From Streptomyces sp. HM190 (GTDB taxonomy: Bacteria; Actinomycetota; Actinomycetes; Streptomycetales; Streptomycetaceae): a DNA stretch of 64,000 bases. This document shows, one piece after another, positions 35,177-42,314 of this stretch. A program made the position numbers and the translations under genes. The stretch is taken from assembly GCF_009857135.1 (NCBI RefSeq), contig NZ_CP047318.1, positions 6,076,001 through 6,140,000 of the forward strand, given 5' to 3'. The stretch's first letter is position 1; every line of letters begins with the position of its first letter. The notes beneath the pieces were generated by a model. The model did no database searches and was not told the DNA's origin. It saw only the letters and a program-made list of their open reading frames with translations.

Positions 35177-36184
35177 GTGATCTCGTACATCATCCGCCGG
35201 ACGATCGCAGCGGTGATCCTGCTGCTCGTCGTCACCGCGGTCACCTTCGGCATCTTCTTCATCCTGCCGAAGCTCGCAGGGCAGACCGCCGACCAGCTGG
35301 CGCAGCAGTACATCGGCAAGAACCCCACGCCCGCGGACATCGCCGCCGTCAAGGCGAACCTCGGCCTGGACCAGCCGGTGTACGTCCAGTACTGGGAGTT
35401 CATCAAGGGGATCGTCTCCGGCGCCACCTACGACCTCGGTCCCACCACGGTCCAGTGCAACGCCCCCTGCTTCGGCTACTCCTTCAAGGACCACCTGGAG
35501 GTCTGGCCCCAGCTGACCGAGCGGCTGCCCATCACCCTGTCGCTGGCCGTCGGCGCCGCCGTGCTGTGGCTGCTGGGCGGTATCGCCGCCGGTGTGATCT
35601 CCGCGCTCAAGCCGGGCTCGCTGTTCGACCGCTCCGCCATGGGCGTGGCGCTCGCGGGCGTGTCCCTGCCCATGTTCTTCACCGGTCAGCTGGCGCTGCT
35701 GCTGTTCAGCTACAAGCTGGAGATCTTCGGCAGGACGTACGTCCCCTTCACGGAGAACCCCTCGCAGTGGGCCAACACCCTCTTCCTCCCCTGGTGTTCG
35801 CTGGCCCTCCTCTACTCCGCCATCTACGCCCGGCTCACCCGCTCGGGCATGCTGGAGACGATGAACGAGGACTTCATCCGCACCGCGCGGGCCAAGGGCC
35901 TGCGTGAGCGCAAGGTGGTCGTCCGGCACGGTCTGCGGGCCGCGCTGACCCCGCTGGTGACGGTCTTCGGCATGGACATCGGCCTGCTGCTCGGCGGTGC
36001 CGTCATCACCGAGACCGTGTTCTCCCTGCACGGCATCGGCGAGTACGCGGTCCAGTCGATCACCGCCAACGACCTGCCCCCGATCCTCGGGGTGACCCTG
36101 CTCGCGGCGTTCTTCGTCGTCTTCATGAACCTTGTGGTGGACCTGCTGTACGCCACGATCGACCCGCGGGTGAGGCTCTCGTGA
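35177..36184 (+). CDS. Peptide ABC transporter permease (DppB/OppB family)
   Basis: 335 residues from GTG 35177. The first helix (YIIRRTIAAVILLLVVTAV) and the following loop with a NLGLDQPVYVQYW motif are typical of DppB. Five further helices make the permease domain, with EAA-type segment NEDFIRTARAKGLRERKVVVRHGLRAAL contacting the ATPases. A pair of cysteines in the periplasmic loop (CNAPC) is an unusual detail. The stop overlaps the next start as GTGA (36181-36184). Confidence 0.94.
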   Translation: MISYIIRRTIAAVILLLVVTAVTFGIFFILPKLAGQTADQLAQQYIGKNPTPADIAAVKANLGLDQPVYVQYWEFIKGIVSGATYDLGPTTVQCNAPCFGYSFKDHLEVWPQLTERLPITLSLAVGAAVLWLLGGIAAGVISALKPGSLFDRSAMGVALAGVSLPMFFTGQLALLLFSYKLEIFGRTYVPFTENPSQWANTLFLPWCSLALLYSAIYARLTRSGMLETMNEDFIRTARAKGLRERKVVVRHGLRAALTPLVTVFGMDIGLLLGGAVITETVFSLHGIGEYAVQSITANDLPPILGVTLLAAFFVVFMNLVVDLLYATIDPRVRLS

Positions 36185-37275
36185 CCGAACTGTCCAAGAC
36201 CGGGGCCGCCGTCGGCGAGCCCGTACGCAGCGGGGCCGCCCCCGACGCGTTCCTCGAGGTGCGTGACCTCAAGGTCCACTTCCCGACCGACGACGGCCTG
36301 GTCAAGTCCGTCGACGGCCTCTCCTTCCAGTTGGAGAAGGGCAACACCCTCGGCATCGTGGGCGAGTCCGGCTCCGGCAAGTCGGTGACCTCGCTGGCCA
36401 TCATGGGGCTGCACCGGCTCGGGGCGCGCGGCAAGAACGTGCGGATGTCCGGCGAGATCTGGCTCGACGGCAAGGAACTGGTCTCCGCCTCACCCGACGA
36501 GGTCCGCCGGCTGCGCGGCCGCGAGATGGCGATGATCTTCCAGGACCCGCTGTCGGCGATGCACCCGTACTACACGGTCGGCAGCCAGATCGTGGAGGCG
36601 TACCGCGTCCACAACGACGTCGACAAGAAGACCGCCCGCAGGCGCGCCGTCGAACTCCTCGACCGCGTCGGCATCCCGGAGCCGGACAAGCGGGTCAACA
36701 GCTACCCGCACGAGTTCTCCGGCGGTATGCGCCAGCGCGCCATGATCGCCATGGCCCTGGTCAACAACCCCGAACTGCTGATCGCCGACGAGCCGACCAC
36801 CGCCCTGGACGTGACCGTCCAGGCGCAGATCCTGGACCTCATCCGCGACCTGCAGAAGGAGTTCGGCTCCGCGGTCATCATCATCACGCACGATCTCGGC
36901 GTGGTCGCCGAGATCGCCGACGACATCCTCGTGATGTACGGCGGCCGCTGCGTGGAGCGCGGACCGGTCGACGACATCTTCTACCAGCCGCAGCATCCCT
37001 ACACCTGGGGCCTGCTCGGCTCGATGCCCCGTATCGACCGCGAGCAGACCGACCGCCTCATCCCGGTCAAGGGCCAGCCGCCCAGCCTCATCAATGTCCC
37101 CTCGGGCTGCGCCTTCAACCCGCGCTGCCCCTACGCGGACGTCCCCAAGGACAACGTCACCCGCACCGAGCGCCCCGAACTGCGTGAGGTCGGCGGCAGG
37201 CACTTCACCGCCTGCCACCTGTCGCAGGAGGACCGCACGCGGATCTGGAACGAAGAGATTGCGCCGAAGCTGTGA
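36181..37275 (+). CDS. Peptide ABC transporter ATP-binding protein (DppD/OppD family)
   Basis: 364 residues from GTG 36181. Walker A is GESGSGKS, Q-loop IFQDPLSAMHP, signature FSGGMRQRA, Walker B LLIADEPT and switch His in ITHDLG. The C-terminal oligopeptide-transporter domain carries SGCAFNPRCPYA and a later Cys (FTACHL), the conserved cysteines that form an iron-sulfur cluster in DppD/DppF proteins. It powers import of peptides together with the next gene product, with which it overlaps by GTGA (37272-37275). Confidence 0.95.
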   Translation: MTELSKTGAAVGEPVRSGAAPDAFLEVRDLKVHFPTDDGLVKSVDGLSFQLEKGNTLGIVGESGSGKSVTSLAIMGLHRLGARGKNVRMSGEIWLDGKELVSASPDEVRRLRGREMAMIFQDPLSAMHPYYTVGSQIVEAYRVHNDVDKKTARRRAVELLDRVGIPEPDKRVNSYPHEFSGGMRQRAMIAMALVNNPELLIADEPTTALDVTVQAQILDLIRDLQKEFGSAVIIITHDLGVVAEIADDILVMYGGRCVERGPVDDIFYQPQHPYTWGLLGSMPRIDREQTDRLIPVKGQPPSLINVPSGCAFNPRCPYADVPKDNVTRTERPELREVGGRHFTACHLSQEDRTRIWNEEIAPKL

Positions 37276-38519
37276 GCGAGACTGAGACCCGGGCCGCCGT
37301 GCCGGCCCCGCGCGCCGAAGAGAAGCCGCTGCTCAAGGTCGAGGGCCTGGTCAAGCACTTCCCCCTCAAGAAGGGCCTGCTCCAGCGGCAGGTCGGGGCG
37401 GTCAAGGCCGTCGACGGCATCGACTTCGAGGTGCGCCGGGGCGAGACCCTCGGAGTCGTCGGCGAGTCCGGCTGCGGCAAGTCGACCATGGGCCGGCTCA
37501 TCACCCGGCTCCTGGAGCCCTCCGGCGGGCGCATCGAGTTCGACGGCCAGGACATCACGCACCTCAGCACGGCGGGCATGCGTCCGCTGCGCCGCGACGT
37601 GCAGATGATCTTCCAGGACCCGTACGGCTCGCTGAACCCCCGGCACACCATCGGCACGATCGTCTCGGCGCCGTTCAAGCTCCAGGGCGTCGAGCCCGAG
37701 GGCGGTGTGAAGAAGGAGGTCCAGCGCCTCCTGGAGCTGGTGGGTCTCAGCCCCGAGCACTACAACCGCTACCCGCACGAGTTCTCCGGCGGTCAGCGCC
37801 AGCGCATCGGCATCGCCCGCGCGCTCGCCCTCAAGCCCCGCATGGTCGTGGCCGACGAGCCGGTCTCCGCGCTGGACGTGTCCATCCAGGCGCAGGTCGT
37901 CAACCTCATGGACGACCTCCAGGACGAGCTGGGCCTGACGTACGTGATCATCGCGCACGACCTCTCCGTCGTCCGCCACGTCTCGGACCGCATCGCGGTG
38001 ATGTACCTCGGCAAGATCGTCGAGCTCGCCGACCGGGACGCGCTGTACGAGGCGCCGATGCACCCGTACACCAAGGCCCTGCTGTCGGCGGTGCCGATCC
38101 CGGACCCGAGGCGGCGCGGCGCCAAGAGCGAGCGCATCCTCCTCAAGGGCGACGTCCCCTCGCCGATCGCGCCGCCGAGCGGCTGCCGCTTCCACACCCG
38201 GTGCTGGAAGGCCACGGAGGTCTGCCGGACCACCGAGCCGCCGCTGGCCGAGCTGAAGCCGGGCCAGCGGGTCGCCTGCCACCACCCGGAGAACTTCGAG
38301 GACCAGCAGCCCCAGGACGTCGTCCTGCTGGCCGCCGCCAAGGAGGCCGGCGAGCTGGTGCCGGACGAGGTGCTGGCCCAGTCGGCGGAGACGTCCGCGG
38401 CGGTCGCGGCGGCGGAGGCCGCGGCCGCGGACACCACGGGGACCGCGGGTACCGGGGAAACCGAGGTCGCCGAGGTCGCCAAGGAGACCGAGGTCGCCAA
38501 GGAGACCGGCGACAAGTAA
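37272..38519 (+). CDS. Peptide ABC transporter ATP-binding protein (DppF/OppF family)
   Basis: 415 residues from GTG 37272. Walker A GESGCGKST, Q-loop IFQDPYGSLNPRHT, signature FSGGQRQRI, Walker B MVVADEPVSALD and IAHDLS are all intact. The DppF tail motif SGCRFHTRCWKA with a second Cys (RVACHHP) suggests the same cluster as in its partner. About 60 extra residues at the C-terminus are Ala/Glu/Thr-rich and include an imperfect repeat of EVAKET, encoded by 18-bp direct repeats near 38,475-38,510. The extension is probably disordered. Confidence 0.95.
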   Translation: MSETETRAAVPAPRAEEKPLLKVEGLVKHFPLKKGLLQRQVGAVKAVDGIDFEVRRGETLGVVGESGCGKSTMGRLITRLLEPSGGRIEFDGQDITHLSTAGMRPLRRDVQMIFQDPYGSLNPRHTIGTIVSAPFKLQGVEPEGGVKKEVQRLLELVGLSPEHYNRYPHEFSGGQRQRIGIARALALKPRMVVADEPVSALDVSIQAQVVNLMDDLQDELGLTYVIIAHDLSVVRHVSDRIAVMYLGKIVELADRDALYEAPMHPYTKALLSAVPIPDPRRRGAKSERILLKGDVPSPIAPPSGCRFHTRCWKATEVCRTTEPPLAELKPGQRVACHHPENFEDQQPQDVVLLAAAKEAGELVPDEVLAQSAETSAAVAAAEAAAADTTGTAGTGETEVAEVAKETEVAKETGDK

Positions 38520-38534
38520 CAAGTAAGACCAGAG

Positions 38535-38569
38535 CGAGCCCCTGCCTTGCAATGAAAGGCGGGGGCTCG
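38535..38569 (+). terminator. Terminator of the peptide transporter operon
   Basis: A 14-bp stem (38535-38548 with 38556-38569, one G-T pair) with a 7-nt loop is followed by TTGTTG. It lies 15 nt past the dppF stop and just before the next gene. Confidence 0.8.
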
Positions 38570-38590
38570 TTGTTGCGTCACAATGTGAGG

Positions 38591-39250
38591 GTGCTCCAGC
38601 AACTGTTCACGCCGTCCGTCCAGCACGCGCTCGATCTGATCGGCATCTTCGTCTTCGCGATCTCCGGCGCGCTGCTGGCCGTGCGCAAGAACTTCGACGT
38701 CTTCGGCATCGCCGTCCTCGCCGAGGTCACCGCGCTCGGCGGCGGCCTCTTCCGGGACCTGGTCATCGGAGCCGTGCCGCCGGCCGCCTTCACCGACCTC
38801 GGCTACTTCATCACCCCGCTGTTCGCCGCCCTGCTGGTGTTCTTCCTCCATCCGGAGGTCGAGCGCATCCAGAACGGCGTGAACGTCTTCGACGCGGCCG
38901 GTCTCGGCCTGTTCTGCGTGACCGGCACGACGAAGGCGTACGAGTACGGGCTGGGGCTCACGGCCTCGGCGGCCCTCGGCCTCGCCACGGCCGTCGGCGG
39001 CGGTGTGCTGCGGGACGTGCTCGCCAACGAGGTGCCCTCCCTGCTGCGCTGGGACCGCGACCTGTACGCGGTGCCCGCGATGGTGGGCGCCTGCCTGGTC
39101 GTCCTCTGTATCCGGTACGACGCGCTCAACCCCTTCACCTCGGCCTTCGCGGCGGCTGTCGCCTTCGCGCTGAGGCTGCTGGCGATGCGGTACCACTGGC
39201 GGGCGCCGCGGGCCTGGAACCGGCGCTCGGCCGCGGTGGAGGAGGGCTGA
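38591..39250 (+). CDS. TRIC-type (UPF0126/YadS) membrane channel protein
   Basis: 219 residues from GTG 38591. GTG 38585 and an ATG inside the hairpin (38552) are alternatives, and none has a clear ribosome-binding site, so the start is uncertain. Two homologous three-helix repeats carry the family motif GGGxxRD twice (ALGGGLFRDLVIGAVPP and VGGGVLRDVLANEVP). Seven helices are predicted (ALDLIGIFVFAISGALLAV is the first). Prokaryotic TRIC proteins form trimeric monovalent cation channels. It is transcribed after the transporter operon terminator, so it needs its own promoter or read-through. Confidence 0.87.
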   Translation: MLQQLFTPSVQHALDLIGIFVFAISGALLAVRKNFDVFGIAVLAEVTALGGGLFRDLVIGAVPPAAFTDLGYFITPLFAALLVFFLHPEVERIQNGVNVFDAAGLGLFCVTGTTKAYEYGLGLTASAALGLATAVGGGVLRDVLANEVPSLLRWDRDLYAVPAMVGACLVVLCIRYDALNPFTSAFAAAVAFALRLLAMRYHWRAPRAWNRRSAAVEEG

Positions 39251-39286
39251 GCACCGGGCGGGGCCATCCGCGCCTTTCGTAAAAGC

Positions 39287-39298
39287 TACCGCTTAGTA
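39287..39298. promoter_or_regulatory. Short inverted repeat upstream of the thioesterase-like gene
   Basis: TACCGCTTAGTA, with TAC/GTA arms, sits in a locally A+T-rich stretch 24 nt before the ATG at 39322. The sequence resembles operators of TetR-type regulators of fatty acid genes, but the match is short. Confidence 0.35.
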
Positions 39299-39321
39299 AT
39301 GCAGTGTTGTACGGTTCATCC

Positions 39322-40176
39322 ATGCCCGAAGCAGCTTCCGTACAGGCCACCGTCGGCGACAGCGAGTTCGACCGGGACACCGCGGTCACCCGGCGGGAAC
39401 CCGGCGTCTACGACGTGGACCTCTCCGCCGGCTGGACGATCATCAGCGCCGTCAACGGCGGCTACCTCCTGGCCGTGCTGGGCCGCGCCCTCGCGGACAC
39501 CCTCCCGCACGCCGACCCGTTCACGGTCTCCGCGTACTACCTGACCGCCTCCCAGCCGGGCCCCGCCGTCATCCGCACGGACGTCGTCCGCACCGGCCGG
39601 ACCCTGTCGACCGGCCAGGCGTCCCTCTTCCAGTACGACGAGGAGGGCCGCGAGACCGAGCGGATCCGCGTCCTCGCCTCCTACGGCGACCTCGGCTCCC
39701 TCCCCGACGACGTCCGTACGACGGCGAAACCGCCCGCGATGCCGCCGATCGAGCAGTGCTTCGGCCCCCAGGACGCCCCCGCCCCGGTGCCCGGCAGCTC
39801 CGCCATCGCCGACCGGCTGTTCCTCAAGCTGGACCCGTCGACCCTCGGCTGGGCCCTCGGCGCACCGTCGGGGAACGGCGAGATGCGCGCCTGGTTCGGA
39901 CTCGCCGACGGCCGGGACCCCGACCCCCTCTCGCTGCTCCTCGCGGTGGACGCGCTGCCGCCGACCGCCTTCGAGCTGGGCATCTCCGGCTGGGTCCCGA
40001 CGGTCGAGCTGACCGTGCACGTCCGGTGCCGGCCGGCGCCCGGACCGCTGCGGGTCTCCATCACCACCCGCAACCTCGCCGGCGGTTTCCTGGAGGAGGA
40101 CGCCGAGGTCTGGGACAGCGCCGACCGCCTGGTCGCCCAGTCGCGGCAACTGGCCCGCGCCCGGCTCGCGGGCTGA
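39322..40176 (+). CDS. Acyl-CoA thioesterase-like protein (double hotdog)
   Basis: 284 residues from ATG 39322. The first hotdog half has WTIISAVNGGYLLAVLGRAL and DPFTVSAYYLTASQPGPAVI, and the second half has LSLLLAVDALPPTAFELG and WVPTVELTVHVRCRP. This is the TesB-like two-domain thioesterase fold, which would hydrolyse acyl-CoA esters. The substrate is unknown. The neighbouring TetR regulator (40821-41447) is of the fatty-acid-sensing type, so a link to acyl metabolism is plausible. Confidence 0.82.
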   Translation: MPEAASVQATVGDSEFDRDTAVTRREPGVYDVDLSAGWTIISAVNGGYLLAVLGRALADTLPHADPFTVSAYYLTASQPGPAVIRTDVVRTGRTLSTGQASLFQYDEEGRETERIRVLASYGDLGSLPDDVRTTAKPPAMPPIEQCFGPQDAPAPVPGSSAIADRLFLKLDPSTLGWALGAPSGNGEMRAWFGLADGRDPDPLSLLLAVDALPPTAFELGISGWVPTVELTVHVRCRPAPGPLRVSITTRNLAGGFLEEDAEVWDSADRLVAQSRQLARARLAG

Positions 40177-40392
40177 GCGGGCCCCGGCCCGCCCCCGGGG
40201 CCGCCCGCTCTGTCACGGCCCTGTACCGGCCGCCGTACCCGCCCGAGGGGTGAACGTGCAGGTCGGGCACGGGTGTTGGGGTGTGCTTTGCCACCCGCAC
40301 AGGGCGGGCACAGCGCTCACCCAGGAGAGGCCCAAGGCGCGTTGGTTCGATGCCCGCGCCCCGCACCCTCGTCTCTCCTGGAGCTGGTTCCC

Positions 40393-40812
40393 ATGAAGCG
40401 TGCGCGTCTCGTCCCCGCCGCCGCCCTGCTGGCGGTCGCCCCCCTCTTCCTGGGGGCGTGCGGTTCCGGTGACTCCTCGTCCACCCCGAACAGCGGCACC
40501 TCCGGGCAGCAGAACTGCCAGGCCCCGTCGGGAGCCCCCTCCGGCGTTCCTTCCGACGCCCCCTCCGGAGCGCCGTCCGGTGCTCCTTCCGGTGCGCCGT
40601 CCGCGAACGGGCAGGCTCCCTCGGGGGCCCCGTCGGGCGTGCCCTCCGGTGCCCTGTCCGGGGCGCCCGGTGGTGGCGGCCAGGGAGGTGGCCCCGGCGG
40701 GGGTGGCGGCTGCGGCGGTCCCGGCGGCGGACAGCCGGGCGGGGTCGGCGCACAGGGGCCGAGCGGGGCGCCGGGCCAGGAGGCGTCGGCGACGGCGTCC
40801 GAGGACGACTGA
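40393..40812 (+). CDS. Low-complexity Pro-Ser-Gly-Ala repeat lipoprotein
   Basis: 139 residues from ATG 40393. The signal peptide has a lipobox (LFLGAC, Cys23), so the protein should be tethered outside the membrane. The mature part is almost entirely repeats: PSGAPSG, PSGVPS and PSDAPS tetrapeptides (about 45-95), then a Gly-rich zone with GGGCGG and a Ser/Ala/Glu tail. No enzymatic domain can fit. A role as a wall-spanning tether or stalk is a guess. It is convergent with the TetR gene, only 8 nt apart. Confidence 0.75.
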   Translation: MKRARLVPAAALLAVAPLFLGACGSGDSSSTPNSGTSGQQNCQAPSGAPSGVPSDAPSGAPSGAPSGAPSANGQAPSGAPSGVPSGALSGAPGGGGQGGGPGGGGGCGGPGGGQPGGVGAQGPSGAPGQEASATASEDD

Positions 40813-40820
40813 CCCGCCGC

Positions 40821-41447
40821 TCAGTCGAGCCAGTGGCGGCAGCCGATGCTGATCAGCCGCATCCGGCTGCCCGCGAGGCGCGTCACGCGGTCGCGCTCCG
40901 CCTCGGGACCGTCGTGGGCCTCCAGGAACAGGGAGGCCGTCGCCAGCATCTGGTCGACGTACAGACCGGCGAGCATCGACCGGTCGTCGTCGCTCCAGCC
41001 GGCGGTCTCGGGCCGCTTTCCCAGTTCGGTGCGGACCTCCTCGGTGAACCGGGCCAGTTGGCCCTGGATCGCCTCCCGCACCGACTGGACGCCGCCGTGC
41101 CGCTCGCGCGCGATGAAGCGGACGTGAGCGGGGTACGCGTCCACATGGCGGGCGATCAGCTCGACGGCGCGCTGGATCAGTTCGTCATTGTCGCCGACCG
41201 CCGACATCAGATCCCCGAGGACGGGGTGCAGGCTCCCCAGCGCCTCCTCGACCAGCGCGACACCGAGGTCCGCGGTCGAACGGAAGTGCCGGTAGAACGC
41301 GGTCGGCGCCACCCCCACGGCCCGGGTGACCTCGCGAAGGCCCAGGCTGCTGAGGCTCTGTTCCTCCAGCAGGGCGAGCGCGGCGTCCATGAGCGCCTGC
41401 CGGGTCCGCTGCTTCTGCGCCTGCCGGACGCCGAACGTGTGACTCAT
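40821..41447 (-). CDS. TetR-family regulator of the FabR/DesT subgroup
   Basis: 208 residues from ATG 41445-41447. The DNA-binding region LGLREVTRAVGVAPTAFYRHF and the start (GVRQAQKQRTRQALMDAA) closely resemble E. coli FabR and Pseudomonas DesT, which sense the unsaturated/saturated acyl-CoA balance. The C-terminal motif RMRLISIGCRHWLD matches the FabR end as well. A palindrome with GTGAAC arms (41513-41540) and a further half-site overlapping its own leader suggest that it represses both itself and the divergent small membrane protein genes. Confidence 0.88.
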   Translation of the reverse strand: MSHTFGVRQAQKQRTRQALMDAALALLEEQSLSSLGLREVTRAVGVAPTAFYRHFRSTADLGVALVEEALGSLHPVLGDLMSAVGDNDELIQRAVELIARHVDAYPAHVRFIARERHGGVQSVREAIQGQLARFTEEVRTELGKRPETAGWSDDDRSMLAGLYVDQMLATASLFLEAHDGPEAERDRVTRLAGSRMRLISIGCRHWLD

Positions 41448-41455
41448 GCCATGCA

Positions 41456-41467
41456 GTTAACAACTGT
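41456..41467. promoter_or_regulatory. Second half-site of the putative TetR operator
   Basis: GTTAACAACTGT matches the arm GTGAACAAGTGT of the main palindrome in 10 of 12 positions and lies within 10 nt of the regulator start. It fits autoregulation. Confidence 0.45.
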
Positions 41468-41512
41468 TCTCTGTCATTGCAAAGCCGAGTCACGCGTTAG
41501 ACTTCAAAGTCA

Positions 41513-41540
41513 GTGAACAAGTGTAACTACAACCGTTCAC
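41513..41540. promoter_or_regulatory. 28-bp near-perfect palindrome, putative TetR operator
   Basis: Two 12-bp arms, GTGAACAAGTGT and the reverse complement GTGAACGGTTGT, agree at 9 of 12 positions and flank AACT. The site lies between the TetR gene and the divergent small membrane protein gene, 59 nt before the latter's start. Arms of the GTGAAC type are also found at DesT/FabR-like sites. Confidence 0.7.
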
Positions 41541-41599
41541 CGAAACGCCCCGACGAACCGCCGACCTGAGACCGACCCGAAACGAGAGGCGCTCACGCC

Positions 41600-41764
41600 A
41601 TGTTGTTCCTCGTCGCCGCGCTCCTGCTGCTGGGGATCGTCCTGGGCACCGTGGCCCACGTTCCGCTCTCCGTCTCCCTGGCCGCCGCCGCCGTCATCGG
41701 CGCCTGGCTGGCGGTCTTCGCCTACCGCGAGCGCCACGCCCGCCGTGGCCGGACCACCAACTGA
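41600..41764 (+). CDS. Small membrane protein (54 aa)
   Basis: ATG 41600 with GAGAGG upstream, stop TGA 41762-41764. The protein begins MLFLVAALLLLGIVLGTVAH, has a second hydrophobic stretch (VSLAAAAVIGAWLAVFAY), and ends with basic residues (RERHARRGR). Two transmembrane helices with a cytoplasmic basic tail are predicted. No family recognised. It is the first gene behind the TetR palindrome and is followed 53 nt later by another small membrane protein. Confidence 0.8.
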   Translation: MLFLVAALLLLGIVLGTVAHVPLSVSLAAAAVIGAWLAVFAYRERHARRGRTTN

Positions 41765-41817
41765 CCTGTTCCGGACATCCGTCGGACCCCGTCCACCCCC
41801 AGGGAGCTGACCGCACC

Positions 41818-42096
41818 ATGCAGCTGACCGCAGCACCGCACACCCGCCCCGCCGCCCGCCACCGGGGCCGTGACGCCGACGGCATGGCCGTCGCGTCCTT
41901 CGTCCTCGGGCTTCTCGGCCTCCTCGTGCTCAACCTCTTCCTCGGCCCGATCGCCATCGTGCTGGCCGCCCTCGCCCTGAAGCGGGGCACCACGAGGCGG
42001 GGCCGGGCGTTCCTCGGCCTCGGTCTGGGCGTGGCCGACCTGGTGATCCTGGCCGTTCTGACCCAGACGACGAACACGGTCTCCTGGAGCTTCTGA
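41818..42096 (+). CDS. DUF4190-like small membrane protein
   Basis: 92 residues from ATG 41818 with AGGGAGC upstream. After a polar 22-residue leader come two hydrophobic segments (about 23-52, VASFVLGLLGLLVLNLFLGP, and 65-85, FLGLGLGVADLVILAV) in the pattern of DUF4190, whose members are found in Gram-positive envelopes with unknown function. It forms a two-gene unit with the 54-residue protein, probably under the TetR regulator. Confidence 0.78.
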   Translation: MQLTAAPHTRPAARHRGRDADGMAVASFVLGLLGLLVLNLFLGPIAIVLAALALKRGTTRRGRAFLGLGLGVADLVILAVLTQTTNTVSWSF

Positions 42097-42116
42097 GCTG
42101 CACCGGCCGCGAGCTC

Positions 42117-42177
42117 GCGCACCGCACAGGCGGGAGCTTGCGCACCGCACCGGCCCGGACCGCGCGCACCGCACAGG
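42117..42177. repeat. Three direct repeats of GCGCACCGCAC
   Basis: Copies start at 42117, 42140 and 42164 (spacing 23 and 24). The first and third extend to GCGCACCGCACAGG. They lie in the 218-nt gap between the small membrane protein and the cysteine desulfurase gene, which holds nothing else I can name. Confidence 0.7.
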
Positions 42178-42314
42178 ACCGGCCGGACGGGAGGACACCC
42201 CGCACCCTTACCGCCGCGCCACCGTCGCCGTGGTCGCCGTCATGGCCGGGGGGCGCCCCCACCGCCGTAGCGGCCGAGGCCGGCGCCCGGCGCCCCCGTA
42301 GAATCGGGCACACC

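Noticed and set aside
40325..40370. tRNA-like T-loop (GGTTCGATGCCC) before the repeat lipoprotein
   Set aside because: No acceptor or anticodon stem can be built around it.
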